The notes below the pieces were generated by a model. The model worked only from the letters and a program-made list of their open reading frames with translations. It searched no databases and had not been told where the DNA came from. A DNA stretch of 64,000 nt from Engraulis encrasicolus (Eukaryota; Chordata; Actinopteri; Clupeiformes; Engraulidae), in assembly GCF_034702125.1 (NCBI RefSeq), contig NC_085880.1, forward strand, positions 42,219,385 through 42,283,384, written 5' to 3'. The position numbers and the translations under genes are program-made. Shown here piece after piece: positions 1-13,763 of the stretch (position 1 is the stretch's first letter; each line of letters starts with the position of its first letter).

Positions 1-181
1 AATGAGAGTTAGTGTAAGCTGAAAGGTACTTGATCATGTGCCAAGCCAAGTGGCATAGGAAACACTCGACTGGCATTTACCCACCTCACCTCCCAACGTC
101 CCAACGTCCCGGCAGCGTCTGGTCTGATATAAAGGTCAAAAAGTAGAGCAGGAGTAGTTCGGGTTGGGGGCTTGGGGCTGG

Positions 182-345
182 GGCCACTGATAGCTTTCGC
201 TGGGCCCGGGACAAAGTCATCTGAAAGCCCCCCCCTCCCCCCACCCAATACATACAATGTAATGGGGACCCACTTCTGGGCCCCCTGTCTCCCTGGGCCC
301 GGGACAACATACCTGTTTGTCCCTCCCTGTCTGCGGGCCTGCTGG
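182..345. repeat. Dispersed GC-rich repeat, copy 1
   Basis: This segment resembles two tandem segments near 24528-24925. All share a gccgctgacagc-type start, a 'ggcccgggacaa' core, a run of C before a 'caatacata'-like stretch, and 'cccacttctgggccc'. No coding potential is apparent. It is probably a non-autonomous transposon fragment, but no clear target-site duplication was found. Confidence 0.5.
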
Positions 346-828
346 GGGCTGAGACGTAATCCAGACTCTGCTTGCTTTTCCCACTCTGTGCTAACAGATA
401 GTGTTGCCTACTGTGCGTTGCTTACTGTACTGGATGCCAGGTGCTTAGTCATTGCCTGTTTTAAAGGATACAGTTAGTAGCTACTGTACTGTAGACCCCC
501 TAGTACGTAAATTACGACTCTATTTATCACAGTATTTTCAAACTATAAATAAACTAGGCTTTACTTTCCCCAATGTATGCTAACAGATCCTATTGCCTAT
601 GATGATGTCTTTTAGTTACTTCATCATTGCCTTCTCCTTACAATGAAGTTGAACTTAATATTACTTTATTGATGTTTCATTCGTGTTTTCAAACTATACG
701 TAGATGTAGGTCTTCTTATCTCTCCCCACTCCATGGTAATAGATGTATTTTGACGTAACATCATTGTCGTTAGTGTTTAATGTTGTTTATACTGTATATA
801 ATATAATATAATATAATATACTGTATAT

Positions 829-1370
829 GCCTACAAAACCATCACAGGAACGGCCCCAGCTTATCTGAAGGACCTACTAACGCCTTATGTTACTGGAAGA
901 GATCTGCGCTCATCCAGCACAAGCCGTCTGGCTCTGCCATCCAGTCGCTCTAGGTACTCCCAGTCAAGATTGTTCTCCGTGGTGGTTCCCAAGTGGTGGA
1001 ACAGTCTCCCAGAGGCAGCAAGACTAAGCACCTCTCTTGCAGCCTTCAAGAAACAACTAAAGACATTCCTCTTTCGAGAGAATCTACTAGACTAATGATT
1101 GAACTGGCCTTGCCCCAGGGCAGAATCCTGACATTATGTTTAGTTTAGTTTAGTTTGTGAGTGTGTGTTTGTGTGTGTGTGTTCTCATTACTTCCTCTTT
1201 ATAAAAAAATAAAAAAAATAAAAAAATAACCCCTCTTTGTAATTGCACTTGTTGTTCTGTATATCTCCTGTGCACTTTGTATTTGCTTGTGATGTTGGCT
1301 TGATTATGTCCTCTTCTGAAAGTCGCTTTGGTTATAAAGCGTCTGCCAAATGCAATGTAATGTAATGTAA
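829..1370 (+). mobile_element. 3' end of a LINE (L2-like), C-terminal reverse transcriptase fragment plus tail
   Basis: From 829 to the stop at 1093-1095 one frame reads 88 codons without a start. It contains GTAPAYLKDLL, the block VVPKWWNSLPEAARL, and a final FKKQLKTFLF. This is the usual C-terminal tail of fish non-LTR retrotransposon polymerases. Downstream, 1320-1370 has the pattern 'tcgctttggttataaagcg', then 'tctgccaaatg' and repeated 'taatg' units, which is the tail type shared by L2 LINEs and several teleost SINEs. The copy is 5' truncated and has no catalytic region. Confidence 0.75.
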
Positions 1371-2030
1371 TATAAACATAGTTCTGGAGGAAGTCCGCGA
1401 GTAATTGACAGCCGTCATTACTTGCTACCGCCTTCGCGCATATTTAAATCCCTCCTTTCACCTGTCATGTGCGAAGGTTTCCCTAATTGTCCCACTATCT
1501 CCCCATACTCCTCCATTTCACTTGAACACACAGCTACACTTCCTCTATACTCATCCCGCATGAGCTCCGTTCAAAGCATCCCAGGACCGAGGCCAACTAA
1601 CATGCCAAACATGCATACTATACACCAAGCAGTCAAGGACATACTCGTGAAAGAATAGCTGCGTCATGAATACATTTGGACTTATTTAAACTGTTGAAGC
1701 AGGAAAAATAAAGCTCAAAATTCAAAGCTGCATCATGCATGCCTAGTGTCGTGCTGAATGACTAGATTAGGCTGAATACCATGGCCCCGTTTTTTTCTCC
1801 TTTTTTAGGCCTACAGCAGAGCGATAATCAGTTAAGCCCAAATGTCTTTGTACCGGGCAGCTGGCTGTGGTGAAGCACAGGTGCCAGTTTTACTGTGTCG
1901 GCTATTTTTACACCGTCATGTATAGCACATTGACGCTCTGGCCTTGAGCCCACCAACTTCCCACCAGCCCGTGGACTGTGTGACTGTGACTATGACCGTG
2001 TCGTTTGGAAAAGTCATATGGTGATCAGCG

Positions 2031-2215
2031 GTATAGGCGCCAAATTGGGGGGGGGGCTTTTTGACCCCCCAAAGATTAAGTTGGAGGAGTGAAAGCACCC
2101 CTGTAATCATGAAAACGTTCATTGTTGTCTTCTATCCGCCTGTGCTCACACTTAAGCCATTACAAGATTCTACAATATCGACCTCCCCAATGTTGAGCGG
2201 AGGGTGGTACCTTTG
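2031..2215. repeat. Dispersed repeat, copy A (partner at 33381)
   Basis: This shares 'ccccccaaagattaag', 'attgttgtcttctat', 'gcctgtg' and 'caatgttgagc' in the same order with 33381-33556. The two copies are clearly related but diverged. No open frame or terminal repeat was recognised. Confidence 0.5.
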
Positions 2216-3448
2216 ATTGTTGTCTGTCTTCTATCTGTCTGTTGATCAGACGTCATACTTTCCCCAGTATTTAGAGGGAAACTAGGCAACGTTTTCAAGT
2301 ACAAACTTCATGAGTCAGCTGATGCCCGAACAATGATTCGACCCAACCACTTCTCCCAACCGCGTCTATTGTTCATTGTCCTGGCACTCTGGGATGAAAA
2401 GCATTCAAAATATGATGATGGAGGAAAAAAAATTATTCAAAATGTGACAGTGTAGGACAAAAATATCTGAACATGTATGCACCCCAGTACGTGTGCTATG
2501 AAAGATTTCCCTGATGTGCATTTGGTTTCCCTCCTCGAGTGTAGACTTTCTGGCAGGCATTTCATCAGGCGCCTTGCTTGTCCTCAGTTGCCTTTAGCTG
2601 ACTGCCGAATGGCATTTTCCCAGAACGATGTAAATGTGTAATACTTGAGGAACATTCGCTTCCCACACTAGGGTTACCTATTAAGTTCAGAGGCCCGAGG
2701 CTAAAGCAAAGTCCAGAAATATTTTCTCAGGTAGGCATTGTTTAACTACCTCACATCCTTATAGGAGCCAGTCCTTTATGAAAAATAAACATATAAACCT
2801 TACATAGCGATTCAATGGATATACAAGTTACAGTAGGCCTAATGTGAGGAAAAAATATGAAATACCACTTTCATAATATGCGCCATATGAGTAAGCAGCA
2901 CGTATACATATTCAAGCTACAATTTTCAATATAAGCATTATAGTATAGGTGTATATGGAATGTTTGTGCCACAGTATCATTCAGTATATATATGGACCAT
3001 TTCACATTCTTGTGTAAATCTTTTTTGTATAGGCTTACTTCATTCATTCGACTTGTTCATCTACTTCAGTGTTAAGTAAACTGAGCCGCTTTATCTGGCG
3101 TGCTGTTCATTTGGTTAATTGATTCATATCCTGCAAATTTACACAGTGAGTCAGCATCCACTTCATCCAAAAAAAAAAGAAATGAAAAAGGGATTGGCCT
3201 GCCATCCTGCTTTGAGACACAGCGTCATCTATCGACATCACTGATACTGAAATTGCTCCATGAGCACATTTTCTCACGTTCACGCCGAAGCAACCGGCAG
3301 ATTACTCGCCATCTGATGACTGTGACGCAACAGTGTGTCTGCTCAGGCACAGACGGCTGTCACATACCTCAAATTCACGGGGAGAGTTGGAGGCCGGGCC
3401 GTAGTCATAAAGGCTGCCGTCTTTCCTCTTTAAATTACAGATTAAGGA

Positions 3449-3568
3449 CACACACACAAACACGTATGCACACACAAACACACACACACACACACACACG
3501 CACATGCACACACACACACACACAAGAAAAAAGAAAAGAAAACACACACGTCACACACACTCAATCAC
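3449..3568. repeat. CA-rich microsatellite, interrupted
   Basis: Alternating CA with TG, GA and AAAGA interruptions. The apparent open frame through it is a simple-repeat artefact. Confidence 0.9.
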
Positions 3569-3900
3569 AAACACAAGTTGCAGATTCAGACGTCTAGCAC
3601 CAGCCTTACAGTAATAATCTCCATTGGGAATTAGCATAGCTGAAAGTGGTGTTTTTATATTATTAGGGTACTAAGAGGGTAAGCCTTGTTGTTGTCGAGC
3701 ATGGTGCTGAACTCGTGCTTTCCCCCAAATACTGTAAATATACAGCTCATAGGGAAGGGAACTGCCTTTGAATGTACCGCACCTACGCATGGCGAGCTGG
3801 CCTAATGGTCAAGCAAATACTGATGACGGAGCTGTTTACTCTTAGTGCCTTTGATGTTGTTCCTTAGCCCTCCACATAGTAAGCCTGTGTAGGCTAATAC

Positions 3901-4095
3901 CACCACATGGTTACACACACACAAGTGCTGGTATTAATGTTTTGAAAAGTAAACATACACCATATGTTACCACATGGTTGGTTACACACACACGCACAAG
4001 TGTCAATGTTTTGAAAAGTAAACATACTCCACACGTTACCACATGGTCACACACACAAGTATTCACGTTTTGAAAAGTAAACATACACCACATGT
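3901..4095. repeat. Three tandem units of about 65 bp
   Basis: Each unit contains 'ccacatggt', a short CA run, 'aagt', and 'gttttgaaaagtaaacatac'. The copies differ by small indels. This is a minisatellite-like local amplification. Confidence 0.75.
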
Positions 4096-4145
4096 CTCGC
4101 TAAAGCTAGCATTAGCTTGAGTTAGTGTGGTTATTTCTTTAAAGA

Positions 4146-4318
4146 TATTTTTTGGGTCTTTTTGACTTTATTCATGATAGGACAGTGAAGGTGGTGACAG
4201 GAAGCGAGTGGGGAGAGAGAGATGGAGAAGGGCCGGCAAAGGACCCGGGCCGGGAATCGAACCCTGGTCAGCCGCATCGTAGACTAGTGCCCTACCGGTT
4301 AGCCACGGCAGGCCCAGT
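4146..4318 (-). mobile_element. tRNA-derived SINE, minus orientation
   Basis: On the minus strand the element reads from 'tgggcctgccgtggctaacc' through an A-box-like 'tggctaaccggtagggcac' to a B box GGTTCGATTCC (4253-4263). A CT-rich tail with 'cttcctgtcaccacc' and 'tcctatcatgaataaag' follows. The order of A box, B box and tail is that of a polymerase III SINE. A diverged relative lies at 16640-16795. Confidence 0.8.
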
Positions 4319-4734
4319 GTGGCTATTTCTGGTGTTGAATATGCAAAGTGGTGAATATGCAACTGCCAGACAGCTGCATGTTGTGGCAGCAGGGTTTTTC
4401 GTTGCAGCTCTTGGCAAAGGCAAGACAGCTGACTGGAGCAAGGCTGACCAGGCAAGACATGCCAGTGCCTCCTCAGGCAGTGGCTATTTAAAATTAAAAT
4501 TAAAATTGCGGTCATGAAAGGATACGACTGCTGTGAAAGTAATGACATGCAGTGAAATTTTCTTCGCTCTGCTTGCGCAACAAGATACTATGTTTCGGTA
4601 ACACTTTCAAATAGGGTTTAAATTTTAGGCACTATACACATGGCTAATTACTGTCTTTATAAGTGACTTAGTCACAAGACATGTATTAATAAGGGCCTGT
4701 TAGGTCCTTATTAAGATTATATGAATAATACAAA

Positions 4735-4935
4735 TTTCAGAGTAAACTAAGAGAATGTGCCTTTCTCTCCCTGACATGGTTCATAGGCCTATAGGGCCTA
4801 CTTTTGAATAAATTCTTAGAAATGTGGGAACATAGAGCAGCAGTGAATAAGCTGTGGGACCATTGGGCTAAAAAAGAGTAAAAGATAATGTTAAAAGTCT
4901 TAGGGATGTGGGACCAATGGGCTGTGGGAACACCA
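4735..4935. repeat. Fragment of a foldback element (full copy at 29325)
   Basis: Shares 'gtgcctttctc', 'tttgaataaattctta', 'gtgggaacatagagcagcag' and 'gtgggaccaatgggctgtgg' with the right half of the inverted-repeat element at 29325-29672. Only one arm is recognisable here. Confidence 0.6.
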
Positions 4936-7705
4936 ACACTCCCGCTCCTGCTTCCTGCTGTTGTAAGTTATTTGTCAAAACCCTTGGTGAACCATAGGCG
5001 AGACAGCTGAGCTGAGCTGACCGGAGCTGAGTTGAGCTGAGCAGACATGTCAGTGAGTCTTCAGGCCGCGGCTTAGCAGAGCCAGGGGTCAAGGGCTGAT
5101 GGCTGGCACCCTCACACCACACCACATCTCCCCCTAGCCAGTCTGGTCTGTCTGAGTGGAGCAGAGCGAGACATAACATAACAGGACCTCTTCACAGCTA
5201 GCCCAGAGACTCACCTCCAGCCGCTAAAGCAGAAATAAGCAAAGTAGCCCACTTGGATCTATTGCATTGTTCCGGTGTGTGGTGAATGTTGAGTTGGATG
5301 TGGAGTTGTGAAAGCGATATCTGCAAATAAGCTCATGTTGCACCTCCCCTAATAGCTAAATAATTGAGTTTTACCTTTATCCTGTACTGAGTCCTGTTGT
5401 CTGAGTGTGGCAGCTCAAAGTCTGCTCCAGAGCTAGGATATATATGGAAATGCTTGATACCATAGGATTCAATGACAATACCTAGCTTCAGAGCTGGGCA
5501 CAAATACATCATAAAGTATTTTGATACAAAATACCAAATACTTGGTCAGAAAATGCTTTAGTTTTAGAAATACTGCCCAGCTCTGCCTAGCTCGGACCTG
5601 GAAGTCAGAGAGTGTAGAGAGAGAGAGGTTCCATTGGCCCATTGACCTAGGCAGACCTAAGGACTGTTCTATTCAATGCTAGGAGTATTATGACACGCCC
5701 ATTTAGGTAGACCGGAACCTGGTCGGTGCCCATAGCAAACCATTACATTGGCATATCTCTATATACTTAAAGAATCTCTGTCGAAGTGACATCACCAGAC
5801 TATGAACAGCTGGAAGTACGGGACCAAGATGTGTCTGAAGGCCAGGGCAGGTGTAAAATGAGCCTATCTGCGGAAATGGTGCGGTGTGACTTTAATGCGA
5901 GGGGGTTTTCATTGGCCAGTCGGTGGAAACTGTGGTTGAGTTGTGATTCATTCATTCATGGTCAATTTCTGCTTTTTAACAATAAAAACCACTTCCTGTG
6001 GTTTTGAGGCCTATTACGCTGGCCTGTTGCCCAATCCCGAAAGGTATATTTATAGAACAGTTTATGAATCACACACATCGATCATAACAACTTGCTGTTA
6101 TTCTGTAAACACACAAAATCTAGATTAATGAAGATTACAGATTATGCACATTTTTGTGCAAAATCCTTTTTAGGTTAAATGGATTTTGAAATTAACATGA
6201 CCATGTTTTTGTAAATCACGTGGAAAGAAAGGCCTATCAGTAAGGTTCATAAATGTGTTTGTTTACCATAATGTTAGTTTATACAGTAATTATTAATACA
6301 GTTTGGGATTCAGTTGGTGAGCATAGACTAGGCCTACTACTCACTATTTATTATTGCTTTCAACTACAGCAGCAAGAACAGGAAGTCATTGGAAGGTGAT
6401 GATACATGTAACTTACTCACGCAAGCCTTTGGAAGTATATTGCTTTCATTTTATAAGCTCTATCTACCTGCTGTGTCAGGTAGAAAAGGGGTTGATATAG
6501 TTCACATGATCAGTTGGCTCCTGGATTTTTACAAGGCGTAATGAGTTTATAAGTAGTTGGCCTTTAGACCAGGTTCAGATAAGACGGTTTCATATCATGT
6601 GTGGTGTGCAAGCAGCTCGGCACTTTTCATTTTATTTTTGTTTTTATCCCCATGTTTTGACATGAGTTCATGCCTTTAAATTTGCACAGTACATGTATAG
6701 TAGACAAAATGTCAGCCTAGCCAGTGTTCCTGTCAATCCTGGACATGTGTTTAAATCAATGTTTTTACCGTCTCCTAGGATGACAAGGGGATTTAGTCAC
6801 TCTTGACTAAACTTAGTCACACACTTGACTGAAATATGAAGTCAGTCTGAGTTTCCATGAACTAAATCGGCAAACCAAACCAAGTTCCTCACCAGGTTGT
6901 TCCTCAAGAGGGCACCAGACTCTTCTCTTGGGGCGCTTGCCGTGGAGAGGGCACGTCGGTCTCACTGCACTGTATACCTATTACACAACCAGATATTAAT
7001 GACCTACATAAAACAGGTTTAGGGGGGTGGTGGTGACGCCACATATTTAGCAGCTTTGCAAGCTCTGTCATGAGCTTATGTGTGCAAAGTCAGAACAGCA
7101 GAAGAAGAACGACTAGATGAAATGCAGGTTTAACTTCTTGAGGTCAAGGTGCTGTAACTCCCAAACTTTACAGTGACAAGCCCCCCCAAGCATCAGTACA
7201 TTTCAGCCAAGACAGGCCCCTTGACATTTGCCTGATTATCATAGACTTGCAATCGCGGTTCGCCGCCAAAGGTGTTGGGTCACTAAGAGGGCGCAGCCTG
7301 GCTACCTTGACATGGGCCATGCCAACTCAATAGAGTAGTGTGTATATGAGGCCATTTCAAAGAGAAGACTTGACACTGTGACTAATGGGAATATTGTTAG
7401 GCTTATTTTTTTGTTTATTTTTTGGCTTTAGTTTAGTTTGACTTTACTTTTGTTATTTAATTTATTCAATTATTTATTTTGTTTTTGCAACTTTTCATCT
7501 CAGCCTGCTGCAGATTCCCTACTACCCCCTCGCTACCCACTTTGAAAACCACTGCTATAACTTACCGTATGTGTTTGTGAGGTGTACGCTGTTGCATGAC
7601 TGTACCAGCAGCACTGCCCCTCCCTTCTCCCTTGACCTCTAATGAGCAAAAGGTCATCTTCTGACCCCTACTCTACTGCTTTCATCGTCCTCCATTAGAC
7701 GGGCA

Positions 7706-7721
7706 GTGTGTGTGTGTGCGT

Positions 7722-7769
<48 letters not shown>

Positions 7770-7805
7770 GTGTGTGTGTGTGTGCATGTATGCGTGCATG
7801 TGTGT
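7706..7805. repeat. GT microsatellite
   Basis: (GT)n with scattered GC and CAT interruptions. Confidence 0.95.
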
Positions 7806-8199
7806 GAGCCTAAGTTCAATGTCAGAGATCTGGACAGGCCATTAAAGGAGCTGTTAATGTATACAACCAGTCAAACATGCATCAGCAAAAAAAGAAAAAC
7901 ATGGCATAGAACATGACATTGTCTCTGCTTTAATACTGAAACTGATTAGCATGTGAGTTCTCTTAACACCGGTCAAGGTTGCCCGTTTGAGTGACTGTGT
8001 GTGTCCACTGTCCCACAAAAGGATATTCATGGGTTATTCAATACAGTGACCGTGAAGTTAGTGGGTCTTGGAGTTGGTGTCTCTCTCTCTCTCTCACTGC
8101 GGTGAGGAAGTGAGTTATAACCCTCTGGAGTGCAGTGCTGCTTAGGGGACAAGGTGACAAGGAGACAGATGAGATGACTGCATTGCAGACCTGCTGGGG

Positions 8200-8870
<671 letters not shown>

Positions 8871-9994
8871 CAACCAGTGACTAATAGAATTTTATTATTA
8901 TTAAATAATCGATGCAGTATATCGTGAAAATAATTATTGCGATACCTTGTCATGAAGCAATGAAGTATATTGTGAATAAGTATCACGATGCATTGTATGT
9001 CGTGCCGGTTTTTTTTTACACCACTATAATACATGTAGCTTCTGCCTGGCTACTCCACTTCCTGAAATGATAGGCCTTACATACTGTACATGCATGGTAT
9101 TATGCAATACTGCCTGCGTGACCTCGATATTAGTGGGCGTACCGTAGCATGTGTAGCATGTAGCATGTGCCCCCGAAATGCTAGAAGTGCCTGGCCTGCC
9201 TTCTCAGGATGCCTCTCCTGTTGTTGCCTTTCATAGACGACCTAAATTTAGACTACTGGGACCGGTTTAGTCGACATCAGTGTCAGTATTTCTTATGCAA
9301 TTACCATAACCAGTGTTTACAAAATGGCTGTTTTTAAGACTAATACAATTCTTTGTAAATAACAAAACAAAAGAGGTTAACTTTAACAGAGGCTGATCAA
9401 ACCAGTTAGGTGTGTGTGTGTGACGCGTTTACACTCGCTCACTGTAAATGTCACATCGCTTGCTAATCCAGACATGAAAGAGCATGTTTAGACATTTAGG
9501 CTGCCATTGTTAATGGCAGGGAGTTCCATGAATTGCATAAATATTTAAACATCAAACAATTTCTTAATTGATGTGTGAGAAGGTAAATAAAAAAGAATAA
9601 TGGCTGATCAATGGCAGATCAAAAATACACAGTACTTTGCGATGTTGCAGCACCTGTCTGAAATAGTCTATCTGTAAAGTATCTGTGACCTATTATGTTA
9701 GTGATCAGATCAATTACCAAGATGCTGCATGTTCATTAATCTATTTGCCTGTGCTACTTAACGTTAGCTACAATGACTCAATACAATCCCCCCACCCCTT
9801 TAAATGATTAGCCAGCAGACCATCTGACTGTAATGGTGGCTTGGAAGAACTTCATCTGTGTCATCATCATAGCCATTCACACTGATGTGTCCTGCCAAGG
9901 GCCCACCTCTCCAGTCTGGAGCCTCCCACACACACGCAGGCACGCACACGCGCTCGCTCGCTTGCACGCACGCGCACACGCATACACACGCACA

Positions 9995-10197
<203 letters not shown>

Positions 10198-10297
10198 CAG
10201 TGCAGCACCAGTACTAGTTTCTGCAACTCCCACTGGCATCACCACAGCAATGGTTGCCACTCACACACGCACACACCAGTGCAGCTTCAGTTCCAGC

Positions 10298-10300
<3 letters not shown>

Positions 10301-10390
<90 letters not shown>
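10301..10390. repeat. CA microsatellite
   Basis: About 45 uninterrupted CA dinucleotides, 105 bp after the previous array. Confidence 0.95.
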
Positions 10391-10391
<1 letters not shown>

Positions 10392-10751
10392 GCACTGGTT
10401 GCCACTCACTCACTCACACAGCAAAACAAAAAAATGAGCATGAGAGGGGAGCTTTGTAGTCCGCATGCGTCTTTGGAAAACCTGACTGAACTCGTTCTGA
10501 AAGCTCGCTCCACTCCACCAATAAGTAGGTGTCTTGCCCTTTTAGGCAACAAGCACGGGCTGGCTGACACAGTGTGCTCGGAAGTGAGACACACACACAC
10601 GAGGAAAAAGAGAAAGTGGCATAGGGGAGAGAAACACACGAGGAAAAAGAGAAAGTGGCATAGAGGGAGAAAGTACCGGAAAATACGAAGTGTGGGAGAA
10701 GAAGTAAGAAGAAGGAGGAGGAGGAGGAGGAGAGTGACTGAGAGAGAAAGT

Positions 10752-10783
<32 letters not shown>

Positions 10784-11016
10784 TGTAGTACCGCAAAAAA
10801 TTCTCTCCCTCAGTGTTTTTTGGACTACAGGAGCTTACAGTACACACAGTAGTTATCTGCGACGTGGCGTCTACATAGGAGGTTATTCTCGGTGCTGCGC
10901 ACGTGTGTGTGTGTTTGTATTCGGCTCTCCTCCTCCTCTCTGTTCCACTCCTCCTCTCCACACCGCTCCTCTCCTCCTCTCCTCCACGTGGGTCAGTCCG
11001 TCTCTTGGATGCTACG

Positions 11017-11086
11017 ATGATGCTGCTGCAGCTGAGGAGTGGCAGTGAGCGCAGTGCTCACCTGGTGTCACTGATGTGCTGCATGG
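11017..11086 (+). CDS. dst: Candidate alternative first coding exon of dst, joining in phase to CH1
   Basis: An ATG at 11017 (A at -3, context acgATGA) opens 23 codons, MMLLQLRSGSERSAHLVSLM and then CCM, plus one G, ending at a GTCAGT donor at 11087. The CH1 exon at 12582 begins with the last two bases of an Asp codon and needs exactly one G from upstream, so the join reads [11 protein letters not shown] 500-bp leader of mixed purine-rich and pyrimidine-rich sequence precedes it, with no LINE or SINE signature. I do not recognise the 23 residues from known dystonin isoforms, and the donor is only moderate. The support is phase, position and the absence of another candidate nearby. It could be chance, with the true first exons lying outside the window. 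Confidence 0.4.
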
Positions 11087-12581
11087 GTCAGTAGAGTCTC
11101 CTCTGCTTCTCCTTGTTCCTTGCTCCTTCTCTCTAATATGCTATTCTCCATTTTCCAAGAGCTGCCTTGTCATTTCCCCCCTCCTCTCCCTTCTACCTTT
11201 TGGAAGTTTTACAGAGCCAGTGTATTATAGTACACTACCAGTACGAGTAACAGTGTAACAAACATTTTTTGTCACCATTTTGGACCAGAGGATCTCCTCG
11301 CCTTCTCCTTGTCTTCTCTCTTCTCTCTTCTCTCTTCTCTCTTCTCTCGTCTCTCTGTTTTCTACTGGCCAAGAGCTGCTGTTTGGCTTTTTTGGACTTT
11401 TTCCCACCTCCATGTTTCGAATGTTTCACAGAACCATTACAGTACCAGTGTGTTGGACCAGTAGGCCTCCTCACCTCTTCACCTTCTCTCCTCTCTTCTC
11501 TCTTCTCTCTCCTTCTCCATTTGCCAACAGCTGATTTGGCATTTTTGGCTTCTTTCCCCTTCTTCTATGTTTTGGAAGTTGCACAGCACCAGCTGGGTTC
11601 CCAGTTTAGTTTCCCCAACCCATTTGCCACCACGTTGCAACAGATCTGCTCTGCTGTGAGCAAAGCGGATTGTGCTTTAAGTGTTAGAAGAGGGGTTTCA
11701 CTGTGTATTTGTGGTACCAAAGTCCAGAGTGACGCAAAAAAAATGGGCATGTTTGCAATTCATTGAACAGTTCGCTGACTGAGCTTTGCAAAATATACTT
11801 TCTAAAATTAGCACATGTAAGCAAAAACAATCGTAACCCGAGGTCCTACTACGTGTGTTTTATCTGGTGTGTTTCAAACTGATTTTGATGCTGATAAGTT
11901 ACGTTTAAATGTGTGTGTGTTTATTCTGTATGAAAACGCAAGCGATCCAATCCATTTCCCCCCTCAGTCAGTAAGCCTCTCAAGCACGTGTCTGTCTGCT
12001 TTTGACAGTTATTTTTCACGTCCTTGTAATATCCTTGGGAATTGGCCTGAATGGCCTGGCTGAGCCTGTTGCCATGACTACTGCTAAACAAAAAATACTG
12101 TGGTCAGCCCAGCACGCTGGGAGAAGCTCTGAGTAATGGAAGCTATGCTCTGTCCTTTTCAAATAAAGTCGCTAAAAATATCATATCCCATCCCTTCTGT
12201 TCTGTACAAGTCAAAATACACATGTGGACAAAGCAAACTGAAGTGGAAGCTGTCAGTAAGCCTCTTTGAGTTTATACTTTGCTTAACTTTACTTTTATTT
12301 TTCATGGCATTGCACATTAATGAGCATATACATACAAACATATATGTAAATGTGCCAGATTATACGTAGCACAAAGGCTAATTTCCATCTGGTGTCCAAA
12401 ATGTGTAAAACACAACAGGCATAGAAGAAATATTCCAGTGGTCCTAATTCTTCATCCGTAAAACAGTTTGCAGAACTCCTTACATGAAATCCACCTACTG
12501 TCTGCAGTAGGCTAGCTCTTTGCCCTTAGCTTGTCGTTTGAAACACATGTGTTTAAACTTGCTTATTTTCTTGTTTTTCAG
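11087..12581 (+). other. Intron or upstream region before the CH1 exon
   Basis: Contains TCTCT-rich tracts at 11290-11350 and 11480-11520, with two loosely similar segments around them ('ttctctcttctctc', 'tttggcttttttgg'). No further exon or known repeat was recognised. Confidence 0.6.
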
Positions 12582-12643
12582 ATGAAAGAGATCGAGTACA
12601 GAAAAAGACATTCACAAAATGGATAAACCAACATCTTCTCAAG
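12582..12643 (+). CDS. dst: dst exon: start of CH1 (actin-binding domain)
   Basis: 62 bp, acceptor 'ttgtttttcag', donor 'gtatgt'. With one G from the upstream exon it encodes [20 protein letters not shown] plus K. This is the hallmark opening of the plakin CH1 domain, where KTFTKW forms the first helix and first actin-binding segment. The WINQHL form matches dystonin more than the WVNKHL of MACF1 and plectin. Start phase 1, end phase 0. This is the exon to which all CH1-containing first exons must splice. Confidence 0.95.
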
Positions 12644-13282
12644 GTATGTGTCATCCCTCTTGCATCATGTTTTCCATTGTTTTCCACTGAGACACCCATT
12701 CTATGGAAAAAGAGACTTGCCCAAGGTCTGATGAGCAAGTATGATATGGGACCTTGTTGTATATTATGGTGTTGTGTTATCTCTGTGATGTAACCAAGAG
12801 TGACATGCTGATTCACATCACTCTAAACTTCAAGAAAAGCTTAAATGATGATTATCTGGACGGGTCTGTTGTTGTGGACCATCTAAAAGCATACCATTCA
12901 CCTGGAGACCAAACACTGGTGAACGGTATGCCCCCTCATCTCCCACACTCACTGGTGATTGGATGCTCCCTCATCCCACTCACTGCTGATTGGATGCTCC
13001 CTCATCTCACTCAGTGGTGATTGGATGCTTCCTCACCAACACTGTTTTCCAGACTTATATCTTATTCCAAGATCTCAATACACCATCATTTTCCAGTCTC
13101 GCATCTATTCCGTGATGTTGTTTACATAACAGCTTCATTCATTCATTCATTCATTCATTCGTTTCCTAAATGTATTCATTCATTCATTCGTTTTGTGTTC
13201 ATTGATGTACTGTCTACAATACAGTGAGTATGTGGTGTGTGTGTGTGGTGTGTGTGTGTGTGTGTGTGTGGAGTGAGTATGT

Positions 13283-13401
<119 letters not shown>

Positions 13402-13763
13402 ACAGTATCGAGGGTAGAAAATGATAACTGGTTAATCTCTGAGTGAAGTGGAGTTATAATCACAGCTGTCACACAGTAGACTGCAAGTCAAGTGCTGCCC
13501 TAATGAAAGCATTTTTATCCTGCACACTTTGTTATTCTTCTCCTGCACAACACTCACTCGATTAGACGCGTGTTTACTGCGTTGCCAGGGCTTTTCAACA
13601 CCAGACAGGTCTCAAATCGAAATCGTGTGTTTGTTTTACCCTCCTGTCTGCCCTTTCAGCGATTCATATTCAGCAAAAAATATGCAATAGCCAGACAGAC
13701 TGGTGTGTTGAAGCTTCTGATACTCAAGTGCCTCTAAGACAATTAAAACATATATAATTATTG

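Noticed and set aside
1422..1658. 78-codon frame MLPPSRIFKSLL...
   Set aside because: It opens at a non-ATG codon in the sequence (ttgct), lies just after a LINE tail, and matches no family I know.
5786..6007. 73-codon frame beginning TSPDYEQLEVRDQ
   Set aside because: It begins at GTG, not ATG, in eukaryotic intronic or intergenic DNA, and has no splice phase that would link it to dst.
10254..11048. 264-codon open frame over CA and GA repeats reaching toward 11048
   Set aside because: Most of it translates microsatellites (HTHT, RRRR, ERER). It lacks a splice join to CH1 in its own frame.
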